The notes below the pieces were generated by a model. The model was given only the letters and a program-made list of their open reading frames with translations. It made no database searches and was not told the origin of the DNA. From Shewanella basaltis (GTDB lineage Bacteria > Pseudomonadota > Gammaproteobacteria > Enterobacterales > Shewanellaceae): 64,000 bases of DNA. How positions within the stretch are numbered: the first letter of the stretch is position 1; each line of letters begins with the position of its first letter. A program made the position numbers and the translations under genes. Location of the stretch: the NCBI RefSeq assembly GCF_023283885.1, contig NZ_JAKILA010000013.1, forward strand, positions 1 to 64,000, read 5' to 3'. Positions 19,485-29,824 of this stretch are shown here, piece after piece.

Positions 19485-20354
19485 ATGGATTTTAACGAAT
19501 TGTTATCTGCTTTATCGTTTGTGGTGTTCACTTATGATGCTAGGCCAATCACCTTGCTACAATTGCTTCAGGTGCCGTTATACATTTTGTTGGCGTGGTT
19601 TATTATTACCCGTGCAGGTCGACTCATTGTTAAAGCGTTAAAACGACGCAATGTGAGTGCCGACGCAATTCATTTATTTACCCGCATGTATTTTATTATC
19701 ACTATTGCTGTATTGGTATTCACCAGTATGGAAATATTGAATATCCCATTAACCGCCTTTGCATTTGTGTCGGGTGCGATTGCCATTGGTGTTGGTTTTG
19801 GTGCGCAAAACATCATTAACAACTTTATTAGTGGTTGGATTTTGATGTGGGAGCGCCCAATCCGTATTGGCGACTTTTTAGAGGTAGGTGAGGCCCGCGG
19901 CGTGGTTGAATGCATTAATACCCGCTCAACCTTAATTCGTCGTAATGATGGTGTGCACATGTTAGTGCCCAACAGTCAGTTACTTGAAAACACGGTAACT
20001 AACTGGACGTTAATTGACAAAAATGCCCGTACCTTTATTCGTGTTGGGGTGGCGTATGGCTCTGATGTTGTTAAAGTGCGCGAGTTAATTTACCAGGTGA
20101 TTGGCGAGCGTGACGATATTTTACCGCAGCCAAAACCCTTAGTGCTATTTGAAGACTTTGGCGATAACGCGCTGATATTTGATTTAATCTTTTGGGTGAG
20201 CGCGGTATCAGAAACCGATATTCGCCGTCGTCGCAGTGAAATTCGCTTTAGAATGTATGAGCTGTTTAACGAGCATCAGGTGGTCATTGCCTACCCACAA
20301 CGTGATTTGCATGTGGACGGTAATCTAACCATTACTCAAAGCCATAAAAACTAA
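19485..20354 (+). CDS. MscS-family mechanosensitive ion channel
   Basis: A 289-residue inner-membrane protein with three or so transmembrane helices in the first 110 residues. The pore-lining and beta-domain signature of MscS follows: AIAIGVGFGAQNIINNFISGWILMWERP, then RIGDFLEVG and LVPNSQLLENTVTNWT. The C-terminal part is the cytosolic vestibule. Such channels open under membrane tension to protect against hypo-osmotic shock. Small family members like this are often annotated MscS or YnaI-like. AAGAGG precedes the ATG. It ends at a terminator shared with the convergent his operon. Confidence 0.92.
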   Translation: MDFNELLSALSFVVFTYDARPITLLQLLQVPLYILLAWFIITRAGRLIVKALKRRNVSADAIHLFTRMYFIITIAVLVFTSMEILNIPLTAFAFVSGAIAIGVGFGAQNIINNFISGWILMWERPIRIGDFLEVGEARGVVECINTRSTLIRRNDGVHMLVPNSQLLENTVTNWTLIDKNARTFIRVGVAYGSDVVKVRELIYQVIGERDDILPQPKPLVLFEDFGDNALIFDLIFWVSAVSETDIRRRRSEIRFRMYELFNEHQVVIAYPQRDLHVDGNLTITQSHKN

Positions 20355-20377
20355 CGGTTGACCATTTTTAGAAGAAT

Positions 20378-20404
20378 AAAAAAGACGCCGCGGCGTCTTT
20401 TTTG
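20378..20404. terminator. Bidirectional terminator between mscS-like gene and hisIE
   Basis: AAAAGACGCCGCGGCGTCTTTT is a perfect palindrome centred at 20390/20391 with A residues on the left and T residues on the right, so it can end transcription from both sides. Confidence 0.9.
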
Positions 20405-20434
20405 TGTTTATTTAGCAGCATGGCTAAATGGATA

Positions 20435-21058
20435 TTATTTGCTGGCTTTAGTGTGACGGTCCAATAAATTTTTATTGATATCGGCCATCGATAACCCTTG
20501 ATCTTCAAGAAGCACAATTAAGTGATACATGAGATCAGAGGCTTCATTGACCAGCTCTTCTTTATCGTGAGTCGCCGCAGCGAGTGCGGTTTCTAAGCCT
20601 TCTTCTCCCACTTTTTGTGCAATGCGCTTAGTGCCGCGTTCAAATAATGACGCGGTATAGCTTGAGTCGGCGCTTTGGCCTTTGCGTGAAATAATCAAGT
20701 TTGTCAGATTATCAATAAAAGGGTGCGCGTTGCCGTCTTTCCAGCAGCTTTCTGTGCCAGTGTGGCAGGTTGGGCCATTTGGAATGACTTGCACTAAAAA
20801 GCTGTCATTGTCGCAATCTTTATCGATTGCAATTAAATCTAAGGTATTACCTGAGGTTTCGCCTTTGGTCCATAAACGCTGTTTAGAGCGGCTAAAAAAA
20901 GTGACTTGCTTAGTGGTAAGGGTTTTTTCTAGCGCGGCCTGGTTCATGTAACCGAGCATGAGCACTTTACCCGTAAGGTGATGTTGAACAACAGCAGGGA
21001 TAAGCCCCTGTTGTTTGTCCCAATCTACGCTTGTGCTGTCAAATACGATATCAGTCAT
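20435..21058 (-). CDS. hisI: Bifunctional phosphoribosyl-AMP cyclohydrolase/phosphoribosyl-ATP pyrophosphatase
   Basis: HisIE performs steps two and three of histidine synthesis. The 207-residue protein has the HisI cyclohydrolase in the first 115 residues, with zinc-ligand cysteines in CDNDS and CHTGTESCW, and the HisE pyrophosphohydrolase from about 120, with [35 protein letters not shown]. It is the last gene of the his operon, 24 bp after hisF, and ends at a bidirectional terminator. Confidence 0.97.
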   Translation of the reverse strand: MTDIVFDSTSVDWDKQQGLIPAVVQHHLTGKVLMLGYMNQAALEKTLTTKQVTFFSRSKQRLWTKGETSGNTLDLIAIDKDCDNDSFLVQVIPNGPTCHTGTESCWKDGNAHPFIDNLTNLIISRKGQSADSSYTASLFERGTKRIAQKVGEEGLETALAAATHDKEELVNEASDLMYHLIVLLEDQGLSMADINKNLLDRHTKASK

Positions 21059-21082
21059 TGAGGTTCTCTTTTTTTGGCAACG

Positions 21083-21856
21083 TTATAAACGAATGGCGAT
21101 GTGATTAGCGTGTAAGTATTGTTTTAACTCGCCAATATCGATAATGCCTTTGTGAAATACGCTTGCAGCTAATGCGGCGTCGACTTTAGCCAGTTCAAAC
21201 ACGTCTTTAAAGTGTGCCATGGTACCCGCGCCACCTGAAGCAATTAATGGTACGTCACAAATCGCTCGTACCATACTGAGTTGCTTTATGTCGTAACCAC
21301 CGCGAACGCCGTCCTGGTTCATCACGTTTAGCACAATTTCTCCACAACCGCGTTTTTGCACTTCTTCCACCCAGTCTTGAGTATACCATTGGGTGTCTTT
21401 GGTGGCGGCTTCATCGCCGGTAAACTGTTTGACTTTGTAGCTGTCTGACACCGCGTCGTAGTATGAGTCAATCCCAATCACAATACACTGGCGACCAAAC
21501 TCATCTTGCAAGCGCGAGATTAAACTTGGATCGGTTAATGCTGGCGAGTTAATCGAGATTTTATCGGCACCAAAAGCCAGTTTTTCCCGTGCTTGCTCAA
21601 TGGTTTTAATGCCACCGGCTACACAAAAGGGAATATCAATTTGCTCTGCAACACGGCTTACCCAGGATTTATCGATAACCCGGTCGTGGGCACTGGCAGT
21701 AATGTCATAAAACACCAGCTCATCAGCACCTTCTTCGGCATAACGGGCGGCGAGGGGAACGATGTCACCGACAATTTCATGGTTGCGAAATTGCACGCCT
21801 TTAACGACTTTACCGTCACGGACATCAAGACACGGAACTATGCGTTTGGCCAGCAT
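21083..21856 (-). CDS. hisF: Imidazole glycerol phosphate synthase subunit HisF
   Basis: HisF is the cyclase half of IGP synthase; with HisH it converts PRFAR and ammonia to imidazole glycerol phosphate and AICAR. The 257-residue TIM barrel has the two catalytic aspartates in [12 protein letters not shown] (Asp11) and VIGIDSYYD (about 130), and the phosphate-binding [11 protein letters not shown]. Its start overlaps the end of hisA by 19 bp, indicating coupled translation. Confidence 0.98.
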   Translation of the reverse strand: MLAKRIVPCLDVRDGKVVKGVQFRNHEIVGDIVPLAARYAEEGADELVFYDITASAHDRVIDKSWVSRVAEQIDIPFCVAGGIKTIEQAREKLAFGADKISINSPALTDPSLISRLQDEFGRQCIVIGIDSYYDAVSDSYKVKQFTGDEAATKDTQWYTQDWVEEVQKRGCGEIVLNVMNQDGVRGGYDIKQLSMVRAICDVPLIASGGAGTMAHFKDVFELAKVDAALAASVFHKGIIDIGELKQYLHANHIAIRL

Positions 21857-22575
21857 TGTATTGCCTCCTCAACGGTAAATTGATTAATCAGTAAGGCTTT
21901 GCCAATAATAATGCCCGACGCTTTACTGTCACGCACTGCTGCAACGTTATCTAGGGTGGCGATACCGCCTGAGGCTTGCCATAAAATATGAGGATAAGCT
22001 GATGCCAGTTCAGTATAGAGCTCGGTATTCGCGCCTGTTAAGGTGCCATCACGGCTAATGTCGGTAACTAAAGCATGCTTAAGGCCAACACTTTCAAACT
22101 CGGCGACTAACGATTCTAGTGACTTACCGCCACCTGATTGCCAACCTGAAACCGCCACTATTTTTTCGCCAGCCTCGTTGATGTTAACATCAAGGGCTAG
22201 GCAGATGGCATCGCTGCCGTATTTTACAAACCAGCTTTTAACCAGTTCAGGTTCTTTGACGGCAAGGGAGCCAATCACCACTCGTTTAACGCCAATATTA
22301 AGCAGCTCTGCAACTTGCTCTTCGCTGCGAATACCGCCGCCAACTTGAATATCGACATTAAGCCCTGCGGCTAATTCGCTGATCAGCTGGGTTTGACGTT
22401 TGTTGGGATCTTTTGCCCCAGTGAGGTCAACAATATGCAGTAACTTAGCCCCTTGTGCTTGATACGACTGTAATTGTGCTAGCGGGCTTAAGTCGAAGGT
22501 GGTTTGTTTGTCGTAGTCGCCTTGGTATAAGCGCACCACTTGGCCGTCAATTAAATCAATGGCAGGAATAATCAC
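21838..22575 (-). CDS. hisA: ProFAR isomerase HisA
   Basis: HisA isomerises ProFAR to PRFAR by an Amadori rearrangement. The 245-residue TIM barrel starts [21 protein letters not shown] with catalytic Asp8, has LALDVNI for the second Asp near 130, and the half-barrel repeat typical of HisA/HisF ([11 protein letters not shown] and [11 protein letters not shown]). It overlaps hisH by 4 bp upstream and hisF by 19 bp downstream. Confidence 0.98.
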   Translation of the reverse strand: MIIPAIDLIDGQVVRLYQGDYDKQTTFDLSPLAQLQSYQAQGAKLLHIVDLTGAKDPNKRQTQLISELAAGLNVDIQVGGGIRSEEQVAELLNIGVKRVVIGSLAVKEPELVKSWFVKYGSDAICLALDVNINEAGEKIVAVSGWQSGGGKSLESLVAEFESVGLKHALVTDISRDGTLTGANTELYTELASAYPHILWQASGGIATLDNVAAVRDSKASGIIIGKALLINQFTVEEAIQCWPNA

Positions 22576-23222
22576 TGTGGTGTCCCCATGTTTAAAAAGT
22601 TTTGTAAAATTTGTGCACCCACTTTTGCGCTCTTTTCTGGGTGAAATTGCACCCCGAAAAAGTTATCTTTGCCAATGGCAGCACTAAATGATTCGCCATA
22701 AGTGCTGCTAGCTAAGGTGTATTCACTGATGGGCGCGCGGTAGCTATGCACAAAGTACACATAACTGCCATTTTCAATCCCGCTAAATAACGGGTGGTCG
22801 CCAACCTCTATTTGGTTCCAACCCATGTGCGGCAAGGGCAAGCCTTTGCTGTCAAGATCGCCAATCTCAGTGGGCACAAGGCCTAAACAGGTAATATCTT
22901 GCTCGCTACGTCCGCCATGCTCGTTAGATAAGCTGGCGAGCATTTGCATGCCAAGACACACGCCCATCACTGGTTGAGTTAAACTTTTAATCAACGCGAT
23001 TAAGTTTTTTTGCTTTAGTGCATCCATTGCCGCACCAGCGGTGCCAACGCCAGGTAGAACAACGCGCGCGGCACTGCGAATCACATCAAAGTCAGCACTG
23101 ACAACGACATTGGCGTTAAGACGTTCAAACGCAAAGCGTACCGAGCTTAAATTGGCGCAGCCTGTGTCGATTATCACAGTTAAGTCATTGGCATTGTTTG
23201 AAGAAACAGTTTGTTGTGTCAC
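22572..23222 (-). CDS. hisH: Imidazole glycerol phosphate synthase glutaminase HisH
   Basis: HisH is a class I glutamine amidotransferase that feeds ammonia to HisF. The 216-residue protein has the nucleophile Cys in [12 protein letters not shown] and the His/Glu pair in [20 protein letters not shown] supplies the oxyanion strand. It begins 10 bp after hisB and overlaps hisA by 4 bp. About 12 extra residues precede the usual [13 protein letters not shown] start. Confidence 0.97.
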   Translation of the reverse strand: MTQQTVSSNNANDLTVIIDTGCANLSSVRFAFERLNANVVVSADFDVIRSAARVVLPGVGTAGAAMDALKQKNLIALIKSLTQPVMGVCLGMQMLASLSNEHGGRSEQDITCLGLVPTEIGDLDSKGLPLPHMGWNQIEVGDHPLFSGIENGSYVYFVHSYRAPISEYTLASSTYGESFSAAIGKDNFFGVQFHPEKSAKVGAQILQNFLNMGTPQ

Positions 23223-23231
23223 GTTAACTCC

Positions 23232-24299
23232 TTACAGTACGCCTTTGCTTGATGGCAGTATGTCGCCTTCGACTTTCACCGCTTGGCGAAGTGTGCGGCC
23301 TAACACTTTAAACAATGCTTCCACTTTGTGGTGATCGTTATCGCCTGTTGAGCCAATGTGCAATGTGCAACGAAGGCCGTCAGCAAATGAGCGGAAGAAA
23401 TGCGGCACCATTTCAGTGGCCATTTCGCCCACCATTTCACGGTCAAAATCAGCACTGAATTTAATAAATGGTCGCCCTGAGATATCCATTAAACATTCAC
23501 CGCTGGCTTCATCCATTGGTAAGCTAAAACCAAAGCGCGCAATACCGCGTTTGTCACCTAGTGCTTGGCGAATTGCATCACCAATGGCGAGGGCGGTGTC
23601 TTCAACACTGTGGTGATCGTCAATTTCTAAGTCGCCGTCGACGTGGACATCCATTTTGAAATTGCCGTGGGTTTGAATTTGATCAAGCATGTGGTCAAAA
23701 AATCCAATGCCAGTTTCGATTGACCCTTTGGTTTGACTGTCTAGGTCGATGGTCACTTTAATGTCGGTTTCTTTGGTTGTGCGCACTACCGTGGCGATAC
23801 GGCCTTTGCTCAATAGGGCATTGGCGATGTCGTCCCAGTTAAGGCTTTGACGGTCATATTTAAAGCTTTTAATGCCCATGGCATTAGCCAGTTCTACGTC
23901 AGTGTCACGATCGCCAATCACCGCAGAGGTGGTAAAGTCGATTTTACCTTGAGTTAAGTAGTCTTTCACCAGGCCAAGTTTTGGCTTGCGACAGCTGCAG
24001 TTTTCGTCATTAAAGTGTGGGCAAATGACCACATCGTCAAATTTAACACCTTGGCTGGCAAAGATTTGCATCATCATATTGTGTGGTGCGTCAAAGTCTT
24101 CTTTTGGAAATGAAGGTGTGCCTAAGCCATCTTGATTACTCACCATCACCAACCGAAATCCAGCCTTTTGCAGCTTGAGTAGAGCAGGAATGACTTGTGG
24201 TTCGAAAACCAGTTTTTCTAAGCGGTCTAATTGCTTGTCGATAGCAGGCTCTTCTACTAATGTGCCATCGCGGTCGATGAATAATATGTTTTGTTTCAT
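23232..24299 (-). CDS. hisB: Bifunctional histidinol-phosphatase/IGP dehydratase HisB
   Basis: The 355-residue fusion holds an N-terminal HAD phosphatase ([12 protein letters not shown] with the catalytic Asp pair, SNQDGLG, and a zinc loop [15 protein letters not shown]) and a C-terminal imidazoleglycerol-phosphate dehydratase (about 165-355) with metal-binding [10 protein letters not shown] and [10 protein letters not shown]. It catalyses steps six and eight of the pathway. This gammaproteobacterial fusion is the same as E. coli HisB. A 58-bp gap separates it from hisC. Confidence 0.98.
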   Translation of the reverse strand: MKQNILFIDRDGTLVEEPAIDKQLDRLEKLVFEPQVIPALLKLQKAGFRLVMVSNQDGLGTPSFPKEDFDAPHNMMMQIFASQGVKFDDVVICPHFNDENCSCRKPKLGLVKDYLTQGKIDFTTSAVIGDRDTDVELANAMGIKSFKYDRQSLNWDDIANALLSKGRIATVVRTTKETDIKVTIDLDSQTKGSIETGIGFFDHMLDQIQTHGNFKMDVHVDGDLEIDDHHSVEDTALAIGDAIRQALGDKRGIARFGFSLPMDEASGECLMDISGRPFIKFSADFDREMVGEMATEMVPHFFRSFADGLRCTLHIGSTGDNDHHKVEALFKVLGRTLRQAVKVEGDILPSSKGVL

Positions 24300-24357
24300 G
24301 GGACTACCTTAACAATAGGGTGTAATTTTATAGTTAACTTTTATGTATTAATGTGGT

Positions 24358-25419
24358 TTATGCCGCCGAGCCGTTAAACAACGCAATAATGGCATTGGTT
24401 TGCTGCTCGTTGGTAAAGCTAAAGCGGATAGCATCGGCTAAGCGAGGATCTTTGTATGCACGGGCAACAATGCCTGCCTCACGTAAGCGCTCAGCTACGC
24501 TGGCAACATCATCGAATTTAGCTAACACGTAGTTACCGTTTGCTGGCAGTACTTGAGCGCCAAAAGCACTTAATGCCGTACTTAATCGCTGGCCTTGTTC
24601 GACTAAAGTGGCCACCTGAGTTTGCATGGTATCAAGACCTTGGGCACTTAAGGCTTTAGTGGCTAATTCAGACACCGGCAGTGGCACGGGATAAGGTGCA
24701 ATCACTAACATGACTAAATCGATAATGGCATCATTGGCTAACATAAAGCCACAACGTGCGCCGGCCAATGCAAATGCTTTTGATAAGGTGCGCAGTACCA
24801 CAAGGTTAGGGTAGGTGCTAAGCAAATCTGCCACGCTGTATTGGGGGCAAAACTCAATGTAGGCCTCGTCTACCACCACAATGGCATTGGGCGCAGCTTG
24901 AATGGCTTGCTCAATATCTTCTTTAGCGATAACCGTACCCGTAGGGTTATTTGGGTTACAAATAAACACGATTTTGGCATTGCCGATTTGCGCAGGCCAT
25001 GCAGCGGGTAGCTGATAGTTTTCGGTTAAACTTAACGCAGTGACACTGACATTAAATGTGGCAGCGCTAATGGCGTACATGCCATAAGTTGGCCCAAAAC
25101 AAGCAATACTGTCGACACCTGGTATGCAAAACGTGCGGATTAATAATTCAATCGCTTCATCTGCGCCGCGACTGGCAATAATGTTACTGGCCTTTACGCC
25201 GGAATACTGGCTGTATGCATTAATCAGCTCTGGGGGTTGGCATTCTGGGTAACGGTTCACTTTATCTAACTCACTGTTGTTAAACGGTGACTCGTTAGCG
25301 TTAATCCAAATGTCACCACGGCCACCAATGCGTCTGGCACTTTGGTACGGGGTTAACGAGAGTAATTCTGGTCGGGCCAACTGTTTAGGGTCAAATGGCG
25401 CTGCTGTTTTTGGGCTCAT
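24358..25419 (-). CDS. hisC: Histidinol-phosphate aminotransferase HisC
   Basis: HisC is a PLP-dependent class II aminotransferase that makes histidinol phosphate from imidazole-acetol phosphate. The 353-residue protein has INANESPF at the substrate end, FICNPNNPTGT and VVDEAYIEF for cofactor binding, and the Schiff-base lysine in LSKAFALAGARCGF. It sits 27 bp after hisD. The first 20 residues (MSPKTAAPFDP) are a short extension relative to E. coli. Confidence 0.97.
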   Translation of the reverse strand: MSPKTAAPFDPKQLARPELLSLTPYQSARRIGGRGDIWINANESPFNNSELDKVNRYPECQPPELINAYSQYSGVKASNIIASRGADEAIELLIRTFCIPGVDSIACFGPTYGMYAISAATFNVSVTALSLTENYQLPAAWPAQIGNAKIVFICNPNNPTGTVIAKEDIEQAIQAAPNAIVVVDEAYIEFCPQYSVADLLSTYPNLVVLRTLSKAFALAGARCGFMLANDAIIDLVMLVIAPYPVPLPVSELATKALSAQGLDTMQTQVATLVEQGQRLSTALSAFGAQVLPANGNYVLAKFDDVASVAERLREAGIVARAYKDPRLADAIRFSFTNEQQTNAIIALFNGSAA

Positions 25420-25446
25420 GGCTATGTTCTCTAATTCACTAAACTA

Positions 25447-26739
25447 TCATTGTTGTAGGCTGGCTAAACGAATTGCGATGGCATTTTTATGGGCATCTAG
25501 CAGCTCATTTTCAGCCAGTACCATGACACTTTGACCTAAGGTTTGTAAGCCAGCTTGACTGAGCTCTTGCACGGTAAAGCGGCGGCTGAAATCAGCGAGC
25601 GATAAACTTGAAACCGAGCGACTGTAACCATAGGTGGGTAATACATGGTTGGTGCCGCTTGCGTAATCGCCAACAGATTCAGGGGTATAAGCCCCTAAGA
25701 ATACTGAACCTGCACCGCGAATGTGCTTTAATACGTCTCGAGGTGCAGCTGTTTGAATAATCAAATGCTCTGGGCCATATAAGTTAGATACTTTTGCGGC
25801 TTGGGACATATCGCAGACAACAATACTGCGGCTACATTCTAATGCGGTGGCGGCAATGTCTTTACGGCTCAATTTGGCAAGTTGTTCAGTTAACGCTTGG
25901 TTGACCGCGTTTGCTAAATCAACTGAGTCAGTGACTAACATCACTTGTGAATCAACCCCATGTTCTGCCTGTGACAGTAAATCTGAGGCGACAAATGCTG
26001 GGTTTGCGTCTTTGTCGGCTATCACTAACACTTCAGACGGGCCTGCTGGCATATCAATTGACACACTGACACGACTGTCTTGCGACACTAAACGTTTGGC
26101 TTCAGTGACGTAACGATTACCAGGGCCAAAAATTTTGTCTACATTAGGCACAGATTCGGTACCAAATGCGAGTGCTGCAATGGCTTGGGCACCACCCACT
26201 TGAAAAATGTCGGTAATGCCACACACATTGGCAGCATAGACAATGGCATCATTAATGGGTGGTGGGCTTACTAATACACGTTTTTCACAGCCGGCGATTT
26301 TGGCGGGTAATGCAAGCATCATCACGGTAGAGATTAGTGGCGCAGTACCGCCGGGTATATATAAACCAACACGCTCGATTGGCTCGCTTCGAAGCTCACA
26401 ACGCACTCCCGCTTGGGTTTCAATATCCACACCATTAAACACTTGGGCTTTATGGAATGCTTCAATGTTAGCCACTGCTTGAGCTACAGCTTGTTTAACA
26501 TCGTCACTCACACGATCACATGCGGCACTAATTTGTTCTGCGGTTAATGCCAGCTTGGTGAGTTCAACACCATCAAAACGTTTGTTAAAGCTAATTAACG
26601 CCGCGTCACCTTGGCTGTTTACTTGTTCAATAATATCGCGTACACCTTGCTCAACACTGGCGTCACCGATGAGAGGTGAGCGGGTTAATGCTTGTTGTTG
26701 CTCGGCTTTAGACAAAGACGCCCAATCGAGAATTTGCAT
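25447..26739 (-). CDS. hisD: Histidinol dehydrogenase HisD
   Basis: HisD is a zinc enzyme that oxidises histidinol to histidine in two NAD-dependent steps, the end of the pathway. At 430 residues it is the normal length. Recognisable segments are ERVGLYIPGGTAPL, VGGAQAIAALAFGTESVP, FGPGNRYVTEAKR, SDLLSQAEHG (zinc ligand His) and YGPEHLII with the catalytic Glu/His. It begins 3 bp after hisG. Confidence 0.98.
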   Translation of the reverse strand: MQILDWASLSKAEQQQALTRSPLIGDASVEQGVRDIIEQVNSQGDAALISFNKRFDGVELTKLALTAEQISAACDRVSDDVKQAVAQAVANIEAFHKAQVFNGVDIETQAGVRCELRSEPIERVGLYIPGGTAPLISTVMMLALPAKIAGCEKRVLVSPPPINDAIVYAANVCGITDIFQVGGAQAIAALAFGTESVPNVDKIFGPGNRYVTEAKRLVSQDSRVSVSIDMPAGPSEVLVIADKDANPAFVASDLLSQAEHGVDSQVMLVTDSVDLANAVNQALTEQLAKLSRKDIAATALECSRSIVVCDMSQAAKVSNLYGPEHLIIQTAAPRDVLKHIRGAGSVFLGAYTPESVGDYASGTNHVLPTYGYSRSVSSLSLADFSRRFTVQELSQAGLQTLGQSVMVLAENELLDAHKNAIAIRLASLQQ

Positions 26740-26742
26740 GTG

Positions 26743-27642
26743 TTACCCCATCATTTTTTCAATTGGCATAACAAGAATTGAACTTGCACCTAAGGCGGTT
26801 AATTCTTCCATTGTGTCCCAGAATAAGTCTTCACTGCTAACAGCATGAATGGCCACTCGATTTGTATCGTCATTTAATGGCAATACCGTTGGGTTTTCAG
26901 CGCCTGGCAATAGGGCCACGATTTGATCTAAGGTTTCGGTTGGTGCGTGCAATAAGATGTACTTACTTTCGCGAGCACGTATTACCCCATTCATGCGTGA
27001 TAAAATTTTGTCGATTAGTGCTTGTTTCTCTGGTGTTTGATCTTCGTTTGATTGAATGATGCAGGCCATTGAGCGGTAGATGACTTCGGTTTCATATAAG
27101 CCGTTAGCTTCGAGTGTGGCACCGGTTGAAACCAGATCACATATACCGTCAGATAAGCCAGCGCGTGGGGCAACTTCTACTGAACCTTTTAGCATACAGT
27201 CACTGTAGTTGATGCCTTTTTCTTGCATAAAACGGCGTAAAAGATTTGGGTATGAGGTGGCAATGCGAAGACCTTCTAAAGAGGTTGCATCTTTGTATTC
27301 AAACTCATTAGGCACAGCTAAAGATAAGCGACAAGCACCAAAATCTAACTCACGTAACTTGGTGCAGGCTGAAGGTTTGTTGAGGGTCTGACGTTCGATT
27401 TGTTCTTCTTCTAGTACGTTTTCACCAATGATGCCTAAGTCAACTACGCCGTCCATTACTAGGCCTGGAATATCGTCATCACGTACGCGTAATAAATCAA
27501 TTGGCATATTGTCAGCGTGGGCAATTAGGCGCTGTTCATTTACGTTAAATTTAACACCACAGCTTTTAAGCAGTTGCTGCGATTCTTTTGATAAGCGGCC
27601 TGATTTTTGAATGGCGATACGTAAACGTTTTGATTGACTCAT
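26743..27642 (-). CDS. hisG: ATP phosphoribosyltransferase HisG
   Basis: HisG condenses ATP with PRPP, the committed and feedback-inhibited first step. This is the long form (299 residues, equal to E. coli), with the PRPP loop [19 protein letters not shown] and a C-terminal regulatory domain (about 225-299, [18 protein letters not shown]). The frame is open to 27717, but ATG 27642 has GAGGAAG six bases upstream and gives the family-typical [18 protein letters not shown] start. It is the first structural gene behind the his leader. Confidence 0.98.
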   Translation of the reverse strand: MSQSKRLRIAIQKSGRLSKESQQLLKSCGVKFNVNEQRLIAHADNMPIDLLRVRDDDIPGLVMDGVVDLGIIGENVLEEEQIERQTLNKPSACTKLRELDFGACRLSLAVPNEFEYKDATSLEGLRIATSYPNLLRRFMQEKGINYSDCMLKGSVEVAPRAGLSDGICDLVSTGATLEANGLYETEVIYRSMACIIQSNEDQTPEKQALIDKILSRMNGVIRARESKYILLHAPTETLDQIVALLPGAENPTVLPLNDDTNRVAIHAVSSEDLFWDTMEELTALGASSILVMPIEKMMG

Positions 27643-27710
27643 GTGATACTTCCTCAATAGATTAAATATAAAATGTTGTAAATTTAAAAGCTTAAAAAAT
27701 AATTCTGTAG

Positions 27711-27746
27711 AAAACAAAAAACCCCTGAAATTCCTTCCAGGGGTTT
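27711..27746 (-). terminator. his operon attenuator (intrinsic terminator)
   Basis: On the minus strand AAACCCCTG (27746-27738) pairs with CAGGGGTTT (27727-27719), followed by a run of T residues. It lies between the his leader peptide and hisG. Upstream arms with alternative pairing (around 27752-27812, including CCAGAAGGA/TCCTCCGG on the plus strand) fit the classical attenuation layout, in which ribosome stalling at His codons favours an antiterminator. Confidence 0.88.
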
Positions 27747-27805
27747 ATGTGAAAATATGTTCACCACCAGAAGGATAACGTCCTCCGGCAGTAAGCATCC
27801 GAAGG

Positions 27806-27853
27806 CTACCGCATATGGTGATGATGATGGATTGTAGTCACTTGGATGTTCAT
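27806..27853 (-). CDS. hisL: his operon leader peptide HisL
   Basis: A 15-codon frame encodes MNIQVTTIHHHHHMR, with five consecutive histidine codons. It is too short for routine gene calling. It ends about 60 bp before the attenuator hairpin and 160 bp before hisG. By analogy with enteric hisL, scarcity of charged tRNA-His would stall the ribosome in the His run and prevent terminator formation, turning on the whole operon. The composition and position make the call firm; the regulation is inferred. Confidence 0.92.
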   Translation of the reverse strand: MNIQVTTIHHHHHMR

Positions 27854-28133
27854 AGTTGTTCTCTTAATTCTGTATTAAATAGTCGTTTTTTGTGAGGGTT
27901 TATTCACACATAACTTGTCGTGCAAATCGACTTGCATTTAACTTAACCGTATTTATGTTTGTTTGCAATAGTGGATAAAGCATTAATGTCATTTAATGAC
28001 AAGATTTTTTGCATAAGTTATGCGTTATGACTCATACGTGATTAAAAAGGGCCTCGACCATGAAATATGCTCATCTTTTTTGCAAGCGGGGTGTTACACA
28101 TTGAGCCACAGCGCTTGAACTTAGCTAGTGTTA

Positions 28134-29474
28134 TTACGGATAAATAATATTCGATGAGCTGAGTTGCAACTCTATTTGACTGCTTATATCAGCTTTTTGA
28201 CTGGCGGTTAATTGTGCCGAACTGTCAATAGCACTCAATGCGGCTCGTTTATCAAAACTACTCCATATATTTACCGTATTCACGATAGATTCCTCACGTG
28301 CGGCTGCATCGTTAATTCTTTGGGCAATATTAAATGCTTGTTGCGGATCGCTTTGGCTGAGCTGGTTTGCTCGCTGACGATAGGCAACGTCTTTATTGTC
28401 ATCTGAAAGCTGCTCAACCACTTGTAAAAATCGTGATTCAGAATGATCGGCCAGAGCATAACTGGCATTAATAATGATATCTCGCTGCACATTGGTGTCG
28501 TAATTATCAATTCGAGCAAGCATGATATTGGGCTCTACACTGGCAATTTCTGCTAGCGCACTATTAAAGTAGTCTTGATTTAAATCGTATATTTGTTTTT
28601 GGTTGTTTAAAAAGGCTAGGGCCGCTTCGGGGTCAGTTTCGGCCATTTTACGAGAAATAATAAATACCCCACTGGCACGTTGCTCTGTTGAAATGCCATC
28701 TAACCAGTCCACCGCATCTTGGATGTTTTTTTCGACTAATTGATAAACCATTGAGGTAATGAGGTAGTTTGTGGATTCATTTAAAGGCAGTGATGAAATT
28801 AAACTAGCTGCCTCATTTGGTGATTGTTCAATATAGTAATACATCGTATTTAAATACATTTTTAGGGTTGATTGGTTTTCAGGTTGTTGCTTTAACCATT
28901 CAAATACGCCAAGTGCATCGGTGCTGGCCCATGAGTCAACAATTGACATCACAATTGCCGATCTCATTGGTTCTACCGCTAACAGTTCAACATCACTTAA
29001 TGCCTGTTGAGGGTTCACTGACGCTAAACCGCGCAAATAACTGTCGAGTAGCGATTCAAATTGTTCAGTATTTTTTTGTTGTTCAAGCCATGAAATTACA
29101 TTTGAAAATTGTTTTTTTCCGGCAATCTCTAAGATAAAGCCGTATAGATCTTGGTGTTGTGTTTCTTGAGCAACGAGTAGTGCTTCTAAAGGGTCTTGTT
29201 CGGCGAGCTGCATGATTTTAAAAATTGACATATATGGTGTTTCATCGTTATTTAGCGATGCTTTTAGCAGGCCTTGGTCACGCTGTTGCGCGGTCAACTG
29301 AGAATGTGTTGCCGCTGTAGAGCTTGATGATGCCGTCAATAAATTATTTACGCCGTTGCTTGGCTGTGAAACATGCGAGCTGTTTGCGGTATTGTGTGCC
29401 TTGTTCGGCCAAATCAGTGGGTAACTGACAAACCCGATACACCAACTGATCACGACCACAATTAACCATTTCAT
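28134..29474 (-). CDS. Membrane-anchored helical-repeat protein of unknown function
   Basis: A 446-residue protein with one N-terminal hydrophobic segment (about 3-22, signal anchor or uncleaved signal), a low-complexity Ser/Thr/Asn linker (about 25-65), and then an all-helical domain. The domain is built of about nine units of 30-40 residues that share an acidic-Pro-x-x-Ala pattern, for example QDPLEALLVAQ, VNPQQALSDV, QSPNEAASLI, TDPEAALAFL and SDPQQAFNIA. This resembles TPR-like solenoids that bind proteins. I do not recognise the family. It lies upstream of the his leader on the same strand, but the 280-bp gap argues against cotranscription. Confidence 0.7.
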   Translation of the reverse strand: MKWLIVVVISWCIGFVSYPLIWPNKAHNTANSSHVSQPSNGVNNLLTASSSSTAATHSQLTAQQRDQGLLKASLNNDETPYMSIFKIMQLAEQDPLEALLVAQETQHQDLYGFILEIAGKKQFSNVISWLEQQKNTEQFESLLDSYLRGLASVNPQQALSDVELLAVEPMRSAIVMSIVDSWASTDALGVFEWLKQQPENQSTLKMYLNTMYYYIEQSPNEAASLISSLPLNESTNYLITSMVYQLVEKNIQDAVDWLDGISTEQRASGVFIISRKMAETDPEAALAFLNNQKQIYDLNQDYFNSALAEIASVEPNIMLARIDNYDTNVQRDIIINASYALADHSESRFLQVVEQLSDDNKDVAYRQRANQLSQSDPQQAFNIAQRINDAAAREESIVNTVNIWSSFDKRAALSAIDSSAQLTASQKADISSQIELQLSSSNIIYP

Positions 29475-29824
29475 TATTGCTTTTCCTTAAGCCACATATT
29501 ACTTATTTATTCACCTAAATTTTGGGTGGACGATATATTTCATTAACAATCTACCAAACCTTAGGCGGTAGTTAATTCAATGCAGTGATAATACCATTGC
29601 GCGTGAGTAAATGATCGCTTCGCGAGAATTTAAAAGGGCTTAAACAAGGCGAATGAATAGTGATGCTCTTTCAACGTCATGCAACGCAGTGTAAGCCCTT
29701 TTAAACGAGGGTTTAGGTTTATTCGGTTTACGGTATTATGACGCAATTAAGATTGCAATGAAATGTTGAAATCCCGCAGGCTAATACCGCGATGCAGGCG
29801 AGATGAGGCGACTAACGGCACATT
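29475..29824. other. Divergent intergenic region with a small inverted-repeat element
   Basis: About 350 bp between divergent genes. It should hold both promoters, though no strong boxes are evident. Its main visible feature is the 77-bp inverted-repeat element at 29629-29705, annotated separately. Confidence 0.5.
29629..29705. mobile_element. 77-bp inverted-repeat element related to the 200-bp family
   Basis: Ends are a perfect 14-bp inverted repeat: TTTAAAAGGGCTTA (29629-29642) and TAAGCCCTTTTAAA (29692-29705). The interior shares ACAAGGCGAAT and CAACGCAGTG with the longer elements at 30238 and 59225, so it is likely a divergent or deleted relative. No coding capacity. Confidence 0.65.

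Noticed and set aside
22043-26848. Plus-strand frames within the his operon
   Set aside because: Antisense shadows of hisA to hisG; no ribosome sites or domains.
27854-27960. Promoter of the his operon
   Set aside because: A region rich in A/T with TTTAAT exists, but no -35 at a proper distance could be chosen.
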